From contig MU647058.1 in NCBI GenBank assembly GCA_026770585.1, forward strand, positions 211,861-224,360: 12,500 nucleotides of DNA, in the 5' to 3' direction. Below, one piece after another: positions 1 to 7,728 of this stretch. Numbering within the stretch: position 1 is the stretch's first letter; each line of letters starts with the position of its first letter. This DNA is from Baffinella frigidus (Eukaryota; Cryptophyceae; Cryptomonadales; Baffinellaceae). The translations under genes were made by a program, and so were the position numbers. The notes beneath the pieces are model-generated. The model had not been told where the DNA came from and did no database searches. It saw nothing but the letters and a program-made list of their open reading frames with translations.

Positions 1-450
1 GAGGGAGACAGCTGTGGGGAGCGCCACGCGGACGGACTCCTTCTTACCGTCTGCCGGGGGGCGGTCTGCCGCCTGAGGAGGATTTCGTGCTTAGGGTTTA
101 GGGCTTTGCACTCTAAACCTATAGCGAGTCTTGACTAGCTCTGCGCGCGCGCTCGTTCTTGAAGAGCTGAACACTAGATAGGAAGAGGTAGCAGAGGGCG
201 AGGGAGACTGCTGTGGGTAGCGCCACGCGCACGACGCGCACCGACTCCTTCTTTCCGTCTGCCGGGGCCCGGTCGGCCGCCTGACAATGGTTCAGAGTTT
301 ATGGTTTATGATTTCAAGGATATTCCTACACCCTACACCCTGCATCCTGCATCCTGCACCCTACACCCTACACCCTGCACCCTGCACTCTATACCCTAAC
401 GCGCGAGGACTCCTTCCTTCCGTCGGCCGGGGCACGGTCGGCTGCCTGCT
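1..450. repeat. Duplicated GC-rich module, two full copies and one partial
   Basis: A module beginning GAGGGAGAC, continuing through GCCACGCG and GACTCCTTCTT, and ending near CCGTCTGCCGGGG, occurs at 1-76 and again at 202-286. A partial third copy (CGAGGACTCCTTCCTTCCGTC onward) lies at about 403-450, and the first part recurs at 793-835. A second shared module, GAAGAGCTGAACACTAGATAGG and what follows, occurs at about 161-211 and 670-720. I see no convincing coding frame. The copies are diverged, so these are old local duplications. Confidence 0.7.
325..400. repeat. CCCTACA/CCCTGCA heptamer array
   Basis: About ten 7-bp units of CCCTACA and CCCTGCA stand in tandem, with CATCCTG variants in the middle. 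The period equals that of the CCCTAAA telomere unit, and the units differ from it at one or two positions. The frames across it are runs of His-Pro-Ala-Pro-Tyr-Thr-Leu and are translation artefacts. Confidence 0.8.
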
Positions 451-550
451 TGCCACCAAGTGTATTCGTGTATTCAACGTGGAGCGTTCTGGTGTTGAGT
501 GTTGATTGCGTCCCGTTTTGGTTAGTGTTTGGTGTTTATTGTTCACTGCT

Positions 551-575
551 GCTGCGCGCGCGGCGCGCGCGCAGC
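551..575. repeat. GC-only hairpin, 11-bp arms
   Basis: Arms at 551-561 (GCTGCGCGCGC) and 565-575 are exact reverse complements separated by three bases. A longer alternating purine-pyrimidine tract of GCGCGTGCGC type follows at 626-670. Both are the type of sequence that can form cruciform or Z-DNA, but no function is shown. Confidence 0.7.
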
Positions 576-828
576 GCTAGAGAAGAGCTAAACCCTGACT
601 AGCGAGTGAGTCATGAACACTAACTCGCGCTGCGCGTGCGCGCGCGTGCGCGCGCGTGCGCGCTCGTGCGCGAAGAGCTAAACACCAGATAGGGAGAGGT
701 GGCAGAGCGCGAGAGAGACATTTTCGTCAGATTTCTGCCCGACCCGACCCTGACAAAATCCAAGCCAACCCGAATTCTACAATAGCAGAGCGCGAGGGAG
801 ACGGCCGCGGGGATCGCCACGCACCCAG

Positions 829-1028
829 CGTCTCGCGTAGGGTTCAGCAGTGGAGGGTGTAGGGTGTAGGGTGTAGGGTGTAGGGTGTAGGGTGTAGGGT
901 GTAGGGTGCAGGGTGTGGGGTGTGGGGTGTAGGAATATCCAGGGTTCAGGAGTGGAGGGAGGGGGTTCCTTACCCTCAACCCTAAACCCTAAACCCTTAC
1001 CCTCTCGCGTAGGGTTCAAGAGTGGAGG
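829..1028. repeat. TGTAGGG array with repeated edge motif
   Basis: A near-uniform TGTAGGG tandem array occupies about 854-935. The edge motif TCTCGCGTAGGGTTCA plus GTGGAGG occurs at 829-857 and again at 1003-1028, with a third, shorter version (GGGTTCAGGAGTGGAGG) near 942. A few TTTAGGG-type units (CCCTAAACCC on this strand) lie at about 980-1000. No gene is visible. Confidence 0.8.
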
Positions 1029-1135
1029 GGGGGGGGGGGGGGGGGGGTCGTGTTTCGTGTTTCGTGTTTCGTGTTTCGAATTTCTTGTTTTGGATTGCAG
1101 GCTTCGTGTTTCGCGTTTCGTGTTTCGTGTTTAGG
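1027..1135. repeat. Poly-G run followed by TTTCGTG heptamer array
   Basis: A run of about twenty G at 1027-1046 is followed by tandem CGTGTTT units at about 1049-1076 and 1100-1135, interrupted by a diverged stretch. The period is again 7. The right end reads TTTAGGTAAGTG, which happens to contain a good splice donor (GTAAGT) on the plus strand, but no exon before it can be supported. Confidence 0.75.
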
Positions 1136-1213
1136 TAAGTGAAATCGACGGTGGAGGAGAGGAGGGTTGAGGGTTGAGGGCTCGTAACCTGGACGTAGTC
1201 GTGGAAGAGCGTC

Positions 1214-1261
1214 GAGACGTATTCGTGCAGCTGCGCACCAGGGAGAAGCATTATTAGTGCC

Positions 1262-1310
<49 letters not shown>

Positions 1311-1333
1311 GTATTCGTGCAGCTGAGCACCAG
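1214..1333. repeat. 28-bp direct repeat flanking a (GA)n microsatellite
   Basis: The 28-bp segment starting GAGACGTATTCGTGCAGCTG and ending in GCACCAG occurs at 1214-1241 and 1306-1333 with one mismatch. The (AG)n tract at 1265-1309 lies between the two copies and overlaps the start of the second. This looks like a 92-bp duplication followed by microsatellite growth. Confidence 0.85.
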
Positions 1334-1680
1334 AGGGATCCGACGTTACAGCGGTGTGCAGAGAAGTTGGTCACGATGGCATTTAAAAAATGGTGAAAGT
1401 TGTGACAGTGCTGGTACAAAAACGTCAACGTGTACCAATTATTCGTTGTTTCGTTGGCCCACTTATCTGCACACCGCTCAAACAGACGAAGAGCGAAGGG
1501 AGAAGCGAGAGACGCACTTTCTGCCTGGCTAGTGGACCACGCTAGCCTATGTGAACCTGGGCGAGAGTCAGATAGGGAGGGGGGGGGGGAGAGAGGAATG
1601 CGTTTATTGCGGATCAAACCCAACACTGTCCCAATGAATTCCATTCCGTGAAGGCCTGGAGAGGCTAGGACCTAAACGCC
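1334..1680. other. Non-repetitive stretch, no recognisable gene
   Basis: This is the longest non-repetitive piece of the left third. The minus strand is open from about 1644 down through the GA tract to 997. Residues encoded by the unique part (for example DKWANETTNNWYTLTFLYQH) match no family I know, and the rest of the frame is Ser-Leu from the microsatellite and repeats. I regard coding as possible but unsupported. Confidence 0.3.
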
Positions 1681-1682
1681 AA

Positions 1683-2130
1683 AAAAACTCAGCCCCAAAC
1701 CCTAAACCTGTCAAACCCTAAACCCCTAAATCCCTAACCACTGAACCCTGAACTCTAAACCCCAAACGCTGAACCCCAAACCTGGGGAGAGAGGTTCTTG
1801 CAGTAACCTAAACCCGAAACCCGAAACCCTCCGCCCTGAAATCCTGAACCCTAGACCTGGGGGGGGGGGTGAGGATTCTTGTGCTGCACCCTAACCCCAA
1901 ACCCTAAACCGCAAACCCCAACCCCTAAAACCCTGTAAATAAAAAAACCAAAACCTGGGAAGAGATGCACCCCAAACCCGGAAATCCCAAAAACCCAAAC
2001 CTGGGGGGGGAATTCAAAACCCTACGCCTGGGGAGAGGGGTTCTTAGACTCGAACCCCCGTACCCCTAAACCCCTGAACACTCAACACTAGACACTATCA
2101 CCCAACCCCTAACCTGGGGGGAGAGGTTCT
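1683..2130. repeat. Degraded CCCTAAA tract with a recurring CCTGGGGAGAG spacer
   Basis: Units such as AACCCTAAACC are strongly diverged here. The spacer CCTGGGGAGAGAGGTTCTTG recurs in altered forms near 1781, 1855, 1955, 2029 and 2114, about 75-100 bp apart. The unit is therefore a higher-order repeat of heptamers plus spacer. No gene is seen. Confidence 0.7.
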
Positions 2131-2141
2131 TGTGCTCCACC

Positions 2142-2540
2142 AGCGCGGTGACAAGCGCCTTGAGCCACCCCTGAAATGCCAGAACCTGTTTTCGGATTTA
2201 GGGTTTCGGGTTCAGGGTTTAGGGTCTGGTGTTCAGGGTTCAGGGGTCAGGGTGAAGGTGACAAGCGCCTTCAGCCAACCCGCCAGAACGCCAGCACCTG
2301 CTTTGGGCTTTCGGGTTGAGGTTGAGGATCAGAATCTAGGGTTTAGGGTAGGGTGTAGGGTGTAGGGTGTAGGGTGTAGGGTGTAGGTTGTGGGGTGTAG
2401 GGTGTAGGGTGTAGGGTGTAGGGTGTAGGGTGTGGGGTGTGGGGTGTGGGGTGTAGGGTGTAGGGTGTAGGGTGTAGGGTGCAGGGTGTAGGCGACCAGC
2501 CGTTAGCAACCCCTGAAACGCGAGAACCTGCACTTTTCCG
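2142..2540. repeat. Three copies of a CGCCTT...CCAGAACCTG module around a TGTAGGG array
   Basis: The module GGTGACAAGCGCCTT...AGCC...CC...GCCAG.ACCTG occurs at about 2144-2192 and 2259-2303. A diverged copy (GCGACCAGCCGTTAGC...GAGAACCTG) lies at about 2491-2530. Between copies two and three lies a long TGTAGGG array, about 2341-2490. The pattern suggests one repeat unit made of this module plus heptamers. Confidence 0.7.
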
Positions 2541-2549
2541 GAAAAGTGC
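2530..2549. repeat. Perfect 20-bp palindrome
   Basis: GCACTTTTCCGGAAAAGTGC is identical to its reverse complement with no spacer. It sits exactly at the boundary between the heptamer repeats and the non-repetitive block that follows, and GCCGTTCACGGC follows directly. It could be an element end or a dimeric binding site; nothing decides between them. Confidence 0.8.
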
Positions 2550-2943
2550 CGTTCACGGCACCCGCACAGTAGGCTTCGCAGGAAATTTCGTCAAGAAATC
2601 TGGTCGAAATATCGGTTAGAAAGATGTCTTTGTCCCGAGCAATTTTTAATCAGTACCACGAAAATAAATGGACCGATCTGCGAAGCACACAGTATGGTCT
2701 GGAGTGGTGGTCACTAAGTTCCTGAGACCAGCTAGCAGCAAGTGCAAGCCCGAAGCCTAGCTCTGCCCATCGATGTATACCCTCCGCTTAAGAATCTGAA
2801 GCTGTAGCCCGGTTTAGTACCCGCGAGATGCTAGCTGCGGTTGACGGTTGACGTTTGATGCTTCAGGGTCCAGGGTTGCCGGTTGATGCAGAAGGTTGGC
2901 ACCGTTAAGCACCTGCCCAAGCGCGGCGCCAGGCGATAACGCC
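2550..2943. other. Non-repetitive block, no gene seen
   Basis: No long open frame occurs. A weak inverted pair, GGCTTCGCAG near 2572 and CTGCGAAGC near 2678, frames an AT-richer centre. CCTAGCTCTGCCC near 2758 resembles the ends of the two inverted-repeat elements described nearby. Confidence 0.4.
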
Positions 2944-3378
2944 TAGCGCTGCCTCAGGCGCGTTGACGGACTATTCTCAAGTTGACATCCTGTGCCGTGG
3001 TACAAATTCGTCAACTTTTGAGAGGAAAGAGCTTCAAGTGGAAGGTCGCGCCCAGTCTCATATTGAAACGTTTTTAAATTAAAAAATGGTTTCAATGAAA
3101 ATTACTACACGACTGCTTAAATAATACTAGTAAAGAGCGTCATGTGTAGTAAATTTCATTGAACATTTTTCCAAAATTGAAAAGGTTTTCACATTAAATC
3201 GGCGAGACCGGATCAGACCGAGACCGAGCTACGAGGCCTAGCTCTGTCTCATGAGTCTATTTGGGCTCACCAATTTGGTGAGACCAGGCTCTTTTTCGCG
3301 CCAAAGTTGACGGATTTGTACCACACACCTAGCACGTTAACTTAAGAATAGTCAGCCAACCCTAGTGAGGCAGAGCTA
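2944..3378. mobile_element. Foldback/MITE-like element with about 70-bp inverted repeats
   Basis: The left arm from TAGCGCTGCCTCA (2944) through GTGGTACAAATTCGTCAACTTTT (to about 3019) is matched in reverse complement by about 3302-3378. The best blocks are CTGCCTCA, GACTATTCT, AAGTT.AC, GTGGTACAAAT and CGTCAACTTT. A second inverted pair lies inside, TTCAATGAAA.TTACTACAC near 3092-3112 and its complement near 3145-3168, flanked by AT-rich complementary sequence. Almost the whole 435 bp can therefore fold back. There is no transposase frame, so it would be non-autonomous. I found no clear target duplication, so the exact ends are uncertain. Confidence 0.75.
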
Positions 3379-3680
3379 CGAGGTGTTTGGGGTCGGGTTC
3401 GAGCCTCAACACGAAAAGAAGAGAGAGGCTTTTATTGAACTTACCGCCTGCGTTCTAGCCCAGGGTTTGGGATTTAAGGGTTTGGGTACCGTTTCGAGCC
3501 AGGAGGGGAGCTTTGCACGTTCTTTGAGGGTAGAAGCGAACGGAGCCGCGAGTCCCTTCTCACCAAATAGACTGAGACAGCGCTACGGGGTGTCGGGGGG
3601 TACCGTTTCGAGCCAGGAAGGAGGCTTTGCACGCTCTTTGAGGGTAGACGCAGACGGCGCCGCGGGCCCCTTGCCTGGCG
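3361..3680. repeat. Diverged duplication with GGTACCGTTTCGAGCCAGGA core
   Basis: Two copies of a roughly 70-bp segment, starting GGTACCGTTTCGAGCCAGGA and running through CACG.TCTTTGAGGGTAGA, lie at 3485-3556 and 3599-3667. A related sequence, GGTTCGAGCCTC, is at about 3395-3406, and GAGGCAGAGCTACGAGGTGT is echoed by GAGACAGCGCTACGGGGTGT. The plus strand is open across both copies (3365-3700). The shared peptide GTVSSQEG.FARSLRV follows from the DNA duplication and resembles no family I recognise. Confidence 0.65.
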
Positions 3681-3688
3681 GGAAGGGG

Positions 3689-3960
3689 CTTAGGGTTTAG
3701 GATTTAGGGTTTAGGGTTAGGGTGCAGGGTTTGGTGTTTAGGGTTTAGGGTTTAGGGTTAAGGGTTCAGGGTTCGGGGTTTAGGGTTTAGGGTTCAGGGT
3801 TTAGGGTGGACGCTGAGAGAGGGTTTGGGGTTTAGGGCACCGCGGCGCGGCGCGGGGGTCAGCAGGTGCGGGGTTAGGGTTTAGGTTTAGGGTTTAGGGG
3901 TTTGGGTGTGGGGTTTATGGTTTAGGGTTTAGGGACCAGGTTTTCGGGTGTAGGGTTTAG
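3689..3960. repeat. TTTAGGG telomere-type array, degenerate
   Basis: Tandem TTTAGGG units with TTCAGGG, TTTGGGG and TGCAGGG variants run through the region. They are broken by a GC-rich insert at about 3810-3870. A G-run at 3961-3970 closes it. The array is interstitial, with unique sequence on both sides. Confidence 0.9.
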
Positions 3961-3970
3961 GGGGGGGGGG

Positions 3971-4208
3971 CATGAAAGGGCAGCGGGTGAGGGGCGAACC
4001 ACCCTACGCGGGAGAGTTAAATGTCATTTGACGCCCTGCGTCTTTCTATTATTTTCTCTTGAAATCGGCAAAAGTTACCGGAAATGCCCAAAAATAATTT
4101 ACTTTGACCCTGCCGGTAACCGCCGGATACGCTTTCCGCTGGATAAGACAACTACCCCTCCCCCGTAGCCAGCCCTGAGGGGGGGGGGGTTCCTCTTTTT
4201 CGAGACCC
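3971..4208. other. Short non-repetitive spacer, no gene seen
   Basis: It contains TTACCGG near 4075 and CCGGTAA near 4113 as an inverted pair, a tandem CCGC.GGATA motif near 4121 and 4137, and a G-run near 4180. None identifies a gene or element. Confidence 0.35.
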
Positions 4209-4321
4209 ATGATCTAGCTCTGCCTGACTTTTATTCTCTCTCTTCGCCCTTTTGTACTCGATTTCTGCTGTTAAATGTTGTAAGGATGAGCCCGAATAAA
4301 ACTCGGGCAGAGCTAGATGAT
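4209..4321. mobile_element. 103-bp MITE with ATGAT target-site duplication
   Basis: Terminal inverted repeats are 4214-4236 (CTAGCTCTGCC then TGACTTTTATTC) and 4294-4316, matching at 21 of 23 positions. The five bases ATGAT lie directly outside both ends, at 4209-4213 and 4317-4321, in the same orientation, as expected for a target-site duplication. ATGAT is close to its own reverse complement, so a slightly longer inverted repeat is the alternative reading. There is no coding capacity. The end sequence CTAGCTCTGCC recurs near 2758 and, altered (CTAGCTCTGTC), near 3231. Confidence 0.8.
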
Positions 4322-4398
4322 GTGTACCACAGGTCGACCTCCAGCACAAATCAAAGGGGTTGAAGAAGGCGATTTACTCCCAGTCTGAGGGCTGGTGG

Positions 4399-4569
4399 AA
4401 GAGAGGGAGGGCGGGCGGGCGGGAGAGAGAGAGCGAGAGAGAGGGCTAGAAATAGAGAGAGGCAGAGAGAGAGAGAGAGAGAGGGAGAGAGAAAGAGAGA
4501 GAGAGAGGGAGGGAGGGAGCGAGGGAGCGAGAGAGAGAGAGACAGAGAGAGAGAGAAGGTGGGGGGGGG
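4399..4569. repeat. GA-rich microsatellite and G-run
   Basis: Interrupted (GA)n with GGGA variants covers about 4399-4558 and ends in a run of ten G at 4561-4570. Read on the minus strand it is a very long pyrimidine tract ending in TCTTCCACCAG and CCCTCAG near 4387-4400. It could therefore serve as the acceptor side of an intron in the zinc-ribbon gene. Confidence 0.85.
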
Positions 4570-4942
4570 GTTGCCGGATCCCGCGCGCCTCTTGAGCCGC
4601 AGCTGGCTGAAGTTGATCCCGCCCCCGTCCTGCGCGTGCAGAGAGATAGACGTTTGTCAGTTCCCACCAGCCCTCACGATTGGACCAAATCGTCTCTCCC
4701 CAAGTTCGAGGAGGTGCGATGGCATCCCGCGGCTCTTGGGGGCATGCAGGGCAAGGTGCTCGGGCGGAGATGCAGAACGGGAGGGGAGGTACCCGGCTGC
4801 CGTACGCCTCGGCGTCCTCGTTCAACTCTTCGACCGTGCCGCACATGACGCCGCAGTCGTCGCACACCAGATGTCCCTCATCGTTCTTCGACAGCTGCGT
4901 CGACCCGCACTCCACACACTCCCGCGCTGCCCTAGCCTCCAT
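4570..4942 (-). CDS. TFIIB-type zinc-ribbon protein, probable TAF1B/Rrn7-like (5' part)
   Basis: Exon 1 is read from ATG at 4942 down to 4793 (50 codons). It carries Cys9-x2-Cys12 and Cys27-x2-Cys30 in the context ECVECGSTQL and HLVCDDCGVMCG, followed by the acidic stretch VEELNEDAEAYG. That is the layout of zinc ribbons in the TFIIB family. The acidic tail right after the second knuckle is most like TAF1B/Rrn7, the TFIIB-related subunit of the RNA polymerase I core factor, which acts at rDNA promoters in the nucleolus. A GT-AG intron (4792-4630, 163 bp) with CTGAC at 4660-4656 as branch point and a pyrimidine-rich TATCTCTCT before CGCAG joins it in phase 0 to exon 2 (4629 to about 4570), encoding DGGGINFSQLRLKRRAGSGN. 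No good donor is visible after exon 2, where a C-run and microsatellite begin. The cyclin-like domains are not in the window, so the gene is incomplete or broken. The ribbon call is firm; TAF1B rather than another TFIIB relative is inference. Confidence 0.6.
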
Positions 4943-5589
4943 CTCGCCGCAACCGCCACAGCCGGATGTGGCCAGCCACTCCTCAGCACCCGACGTGCAC
5001 CTTTTCTTGCGACAGGAAAGCGAGCAACGGACGGGACAGGCAAAGGGAGGCCGAGCTGGGAGGCAACGGGGATCGCCACACAGTCGCGGCCGCCTTCAAA
5101 AGGTAGCCCCCCCCTCTGTTGTCACGTGAACTTGCCAAAGAAATATTTAATATTTATTATTACAGTCCGGACCCCTTGGGAATTGGAGCCTTTCCTTCAG
5201 ATCTGAGGCCGGCCCGTACAAACAAATATATTTATGCCCGACACGATAATCCGATCCACAGGAAAAATTCGGCACCATACAAAAGCCCAGTGCGGTGCAC
5301 GAGCCCCCTTTTCCCTCTCTGCCTCCGTGCCGCCCGCGCGCAGCCCTTGCTCACTGCCCGCTTCCCGCTCGTGTTTGCCCACAGCGCCCTGCCATCCTGC
5401 GCCGCGCGCTCCTGGCCCAACCCCAGCCCGCCTGAGCCAGAATTTCAGGTCGAAATTTTGACGGGTGGCCGCGCTCGGGTTTCTCCCGGGTCTCTCCGCG
5501 ATGGGGGGGGGATAGCGTGGACCTGAGCAGCGCGTTCAGCCCGCGCCGCGCAGGGGAAGCCGGAACACCGAGTGGCGGAACCACAGCTC
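4943..5589. other. Gene-poor region upstream of the zinc-ribbon gene
   Basis: Several overlapping open frames exist on both strands, but none resembles a protein I know and none has a supporting motif. AT-rich islands stand out against GC-rich flanks at about 5138-5166 (AAATATTTAATATTTATTATTA) and 5219-5236 (ACAAACAAATATATTTAT). Either could be core promoter sequence for the minus-strand zinc-ribbon gene, some 200-300 bp from its ATG, but this is a guess from composition. Confidence 0.3.
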
Positions 5590-5800
5590 GACTGACGCGG
5601 GTGGTGGACTGAAGGGTGTGGTGGGCTGACGCGTGTGGTGGACTGACGCGATTGGTGAGCTGACACGATTGGTGGGCTGACTCGTGTGGTGGACTGACGC
5701 GTGTGGTGGGCTGCCGCGTGTGGGCTGACGCGTGTGGTGGACTGACGCGTGTGGTGGGCTGACACGTGTGGTGGACTGACGCGTGTCGTGAACTGACGAG
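5590..5800. repeat. 17-bp minisatellite
   Basis: About twelve units of a 17-mer, consensus GACTGACGCGTGTGGTG alternating with GGCTGACGCGTGTGGTG, stand in tandem. One unit is shortened to 14 bp and some carry GATTGGTG. Because 17 is not divisible by 3, the long minus-strand frame (Ser-Pro-Pro-His-Ala-Ser type) is a by-product of the repeat. Confidence 0.95.
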
Positions 5801-5802
5801 GG

Positions 5803-5916
5803 GCACGGGGGCACCCAACATGCACGGGGGCACCCCACATGCACGGGGGCACCCAACATGCACGGGGGCACCCCACATGCACGGGGGCACCCAACATGCA
5901 CGGGGACACCCAAAAC
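5803..5916. repeat. 19-bp minisatellite with 38-bp higher order
   Basis: Six units of GCACGGGGGCACCCAACAT begin at 5803, 5822, 5841, 5860, 5879 and 5898. Units 1, 3 and 5 have CCCAACAT while units 2 and 4 have CCCCACAT, so the real unit is a 38-bp dimer. The last unit is degenerate. It lies directly after an unrelated 17-bp minisatellite. Confidence 0.95.
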
Positions 5917-6029
5917 ATACTTCCAAAACAAAGAAACAATGGGACACTATCCATCGCCCATGACTGCCCATCGACGTGCCTCCTACCCTGGCAAGCCCAG
6001 AAGGACTGTACTTACAACACCCACGCCAG

Positions 6030-6366
6030 CTTCTCACTCTGCCACTCGTGGCAGACAGAGCTCGCTTGCCCCCATCAATCAATTCAACACAACAACTAAG
6101 TCCAAACCATCTCGGCTCTCCACTCGTCTCATCCCCTCTAAACCCTAAACCCTAAACCCAAAACCCTAAACCCTAATCTCATCCCCTCTAAACCCTAAAC
6201 CCTAAACCTAAAACCCTAAACCCTAAACCCTAAACCCTAAACCCTAAACCCTGAACCCTAAACCCTGAACCCTAAACCCTAAACCCTGAACCCTCAACCA
6301 CCACAGATGAACCATTATTAAGAAACACCTCACGCTGCCACTCGCGAGTGGCAGCCCCAGCTCGCT
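6030..6366. repeat. Palindromic repeat pair flanking a CCCTAAA array
   Basis: CTCAC.CTGCCACTCG...TGGCAG...AGCTCGCT occurs at about 6034-6066 and again at 6329-6366. The second copy holds a perfect 22-bp palindrome (6334-6355, half-site GCTGCCACTCG). In the first copy the centre is two bases, TC, between 8-bp arms. The CCCTAAA array (6137-6297) lies between the two copies. Confidence 0.8.
6127..6297. repeat. CCCTAAA array with 50-bp duplication
   Basis: Near-perfect CCCTAAA units run from 6137 to 6297, with CCCTGAA variants towards the end. A 50-bp block starting TCTCATCCCCTCTAAACCC occurs at 6127-6176 and again at 6177-6226 with very few differences, so this part grew by segmental duplication rather than unit by unit. 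Confidence 0.9.
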
Positions 6367-6505
6367 ACAGAACAAGAACAAGACCATCGACGACATCGCT
6401 CTACAGGCCATGTTTTTTGTTTGTTTTTGTTTTAAAGATAAGGAAAAGGGTGCAAGAAAAGGGGACTCGGTCCAGCCCGAGTAGGTAGGACCGGGGAGCT
6501 CATCC

Positions 6506-6687
6506 GTAGATCGTTCCCAACTCCTCAAGAGTGAGGTGGGCGCTGGCCTTCGATGTGAGTGTAAAATAAAGCACCAAAGCACCAAACAATGCTATCACCA
6601 CCTTGAGTAGATCGTTCCCAACTCCTCAAGAGTGAGGTGGGCGCTGGCCTTCGATGTGAGTGTAAAATAAAGCACCAAAGCACCAAA
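6506..6687. repeat. Tandem duplication, period 101 bp
   Basis: The 81-bp segment GTAGATCGTTCCCAACTCCT...GCACCAAAGCACCAAA at 6506-6586 is repeated at 6607-6687 without a difference that I can see. It is followed by one extra GCACCAAA. Each copy contains GTGTAAAATAAAG, which holds both AATAAA and the TGTAA signal used for polyadenylation in green algae. A duplicated 3' untranslated end is therefore possible, but no gene body is identified. Confidence 0.9.
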
Positions 6688-6844
6688 GCACCAAAGGTGT
6701 TAGTTTAAAAAGACGTCTCAACAAGCTCGTCCCTCCTGGCGCCCAGTCTCTGCATGGCCAAGGTCCAGACGCCCTAACCTCGCATGGAGCTCCCTTCTCC
6801 ACCGAATTCCCTCTCCCCCGCGCGCGAATGCCGCTGCTGGGGCA

Positions 6845-6852
6845 TATATAAG
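6845..6852 (+). promoter_or_regulatory. TATA-box candidate
   Basis: TATATAAG, inside GCATATATAAGGGC, is an excellent TATA-box match in an otherwise GC-rich setting. The first ATG downstream (6871) opens a frame of only 13 codons. If this is a promoter, its gene either has a long 5' leader or is spliced; no product can be assigned. Confidence 0.4.
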
Positions 6853-7078
6853 GGCACTGCAGGCCGAAAAATGGATGGGGGCATGCACGGAGGAGGGCCC
6901 CTGGCGGGGTGAGGGGGTGCGTTCGGTGAGGATTTTGCCAAAAGGTGGACTCATACACTAGGTGGGGCAGGTCCTCTCTGGTCGACCGTGGCCTTTGCGC
7001 GCCCCCCCCGCGGGATTTTGGTGGATTATGGAACCTGCGAGTGGTTGGGGACTGTACTGATGGTGGACGCACCTGACC

Positions 7079-7728
7079 TTTGCAGGCTGTCTCAGGAATG
7101 GAGAGCTTCGAGAGGTTCTTCGACGTCAGCTTTCCTTGGTCGGGGCGCCTCTACCTCATGATTGCCTGTTGAAGCCGCGGCGTGTTGGCCTCAGAGGTGC
7201 CTTCCGAATGGAACTTTGAAAGTTCCGAGCGATTGGAGCTATTGGAGCTTTAGTGAACATAGTGCAGCAGCCCACGTTTCTATGCCCACCGGGCACTACA
7301 CCACGAAACAGATCTCTGCACAAATTCTCCCATCCATGGTGATATTCGCCTGGTTTTTGCTGGGCATGTTGTTTCCGATGTGTGTGTCCACATATACACC
7401 TGGTGCTCTGAGCAGGTTGTGTTCCCTGTTGGCAGCGAGCTGACCTCTGATCTAGGTCACTAGAGAGAAACCCGCTGTCCTGTGACTTGTGGATGTCGAG
7501 CTCTTGTTCTGTGACGAATGGTTGGTCCTTTAGGTCCTGTAGGTTCTTTTAGCTCCCACCATAGGCGGACACTAGAAATTATCCTGATGGAAGGCTCTGT
7601 TTGTGTTTCATGGCAAATGCAAGAATGCTTTCGTACGGTTCTTTTGGACGCCACGAGCCTGTCTATGAGTTTGGGTGAATTTGATGCACGTTTCCACTGG
7701 TGGGATATCCAGGTACACTTGGTGTGTG
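7079..7728 (+). other. Non-repetitive block with short open frames, possible exons
   Basis: The plus strand is open at 7162-7443 without an ATG start; its codons include a hydrophobic stretch, MVIFAWFLLGMLFPMCV, before a TGA. Another frame just after a CTTTGCAG acceptor-like site (7085 onward) reads RNGELREVLRRQLSLVGAPL, which loosely recalls an ankyrin repeat. A third is open at 7518-7728. No frame runs through the block and I recognise no family, so I do not call a gene. It also contains copy A of the dispersed leucine-rich-repeat-like fragment on the minus strand. Confidence 0.25.
7523..7620 (-). pseudogene. Dispersed LRR-like fragment, copy A (degenerate)
   Basis: On the minus strand the core AGTGTCCGCCTATGGTGGGA followed by GAACCTACAGGACCTAAAGG aligns with copies B-F elsewhere in the window. 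Relative to copies B, C and E a base change and a shift introduce a stop (VSAYGGS then stop), so this copy is non-coding now. It lacks the upstream part shared by B, C and D. Confidence 0.5.

Noticed and set aside
777-1019. His-Pro-Thr-Pro-Tyr-Thr-Leu repeat proteins on the minus strand (also at 2336-2533 and 361-546)
   Set aside because: They are translations of TGTAGGG/CCCTACA arrays; a 7-bp period without stops gives such frames automatically.
1127-1139. Splice donor TTTAGGTAAGTG
   Set aside because: The motif is good but it follows a TTTCGTG array with no possible exon before it.
3395-3406. tRNA-like B box (GGTTCGAGCCTC)
   Set aside because: No acceptor stem, A box or anticodon arm could be folded around it, and the motif is part of a local duplication.
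4395-4595. Arg-Glu repeat frame on the plus strand
   Set aside because: It is the GA microsatellite read in frame; the same holds for 1257-1532.
4822-5129. Plus- and minus-strand frames overlapping the zinc-ribbon exon
   Set aside because: They are shadow frames of exon 1; only the minus frame from 4942 has the paired Cys knuckles.
5590-5916. CRISPR array
   Set aside because: Repeats are directly tandem without unique spacers and the DNA is eukaryotic in character.
5351-6082. Long minus-strand frames (243, 169 and 131 codons) with Cys-Pro-Arg-Ala-Cys repeats
   Set aside because: Three overlapping frames are open at once across 17-bp and 19-bp minisatellites, so openness follows from the repeats and not from coding.
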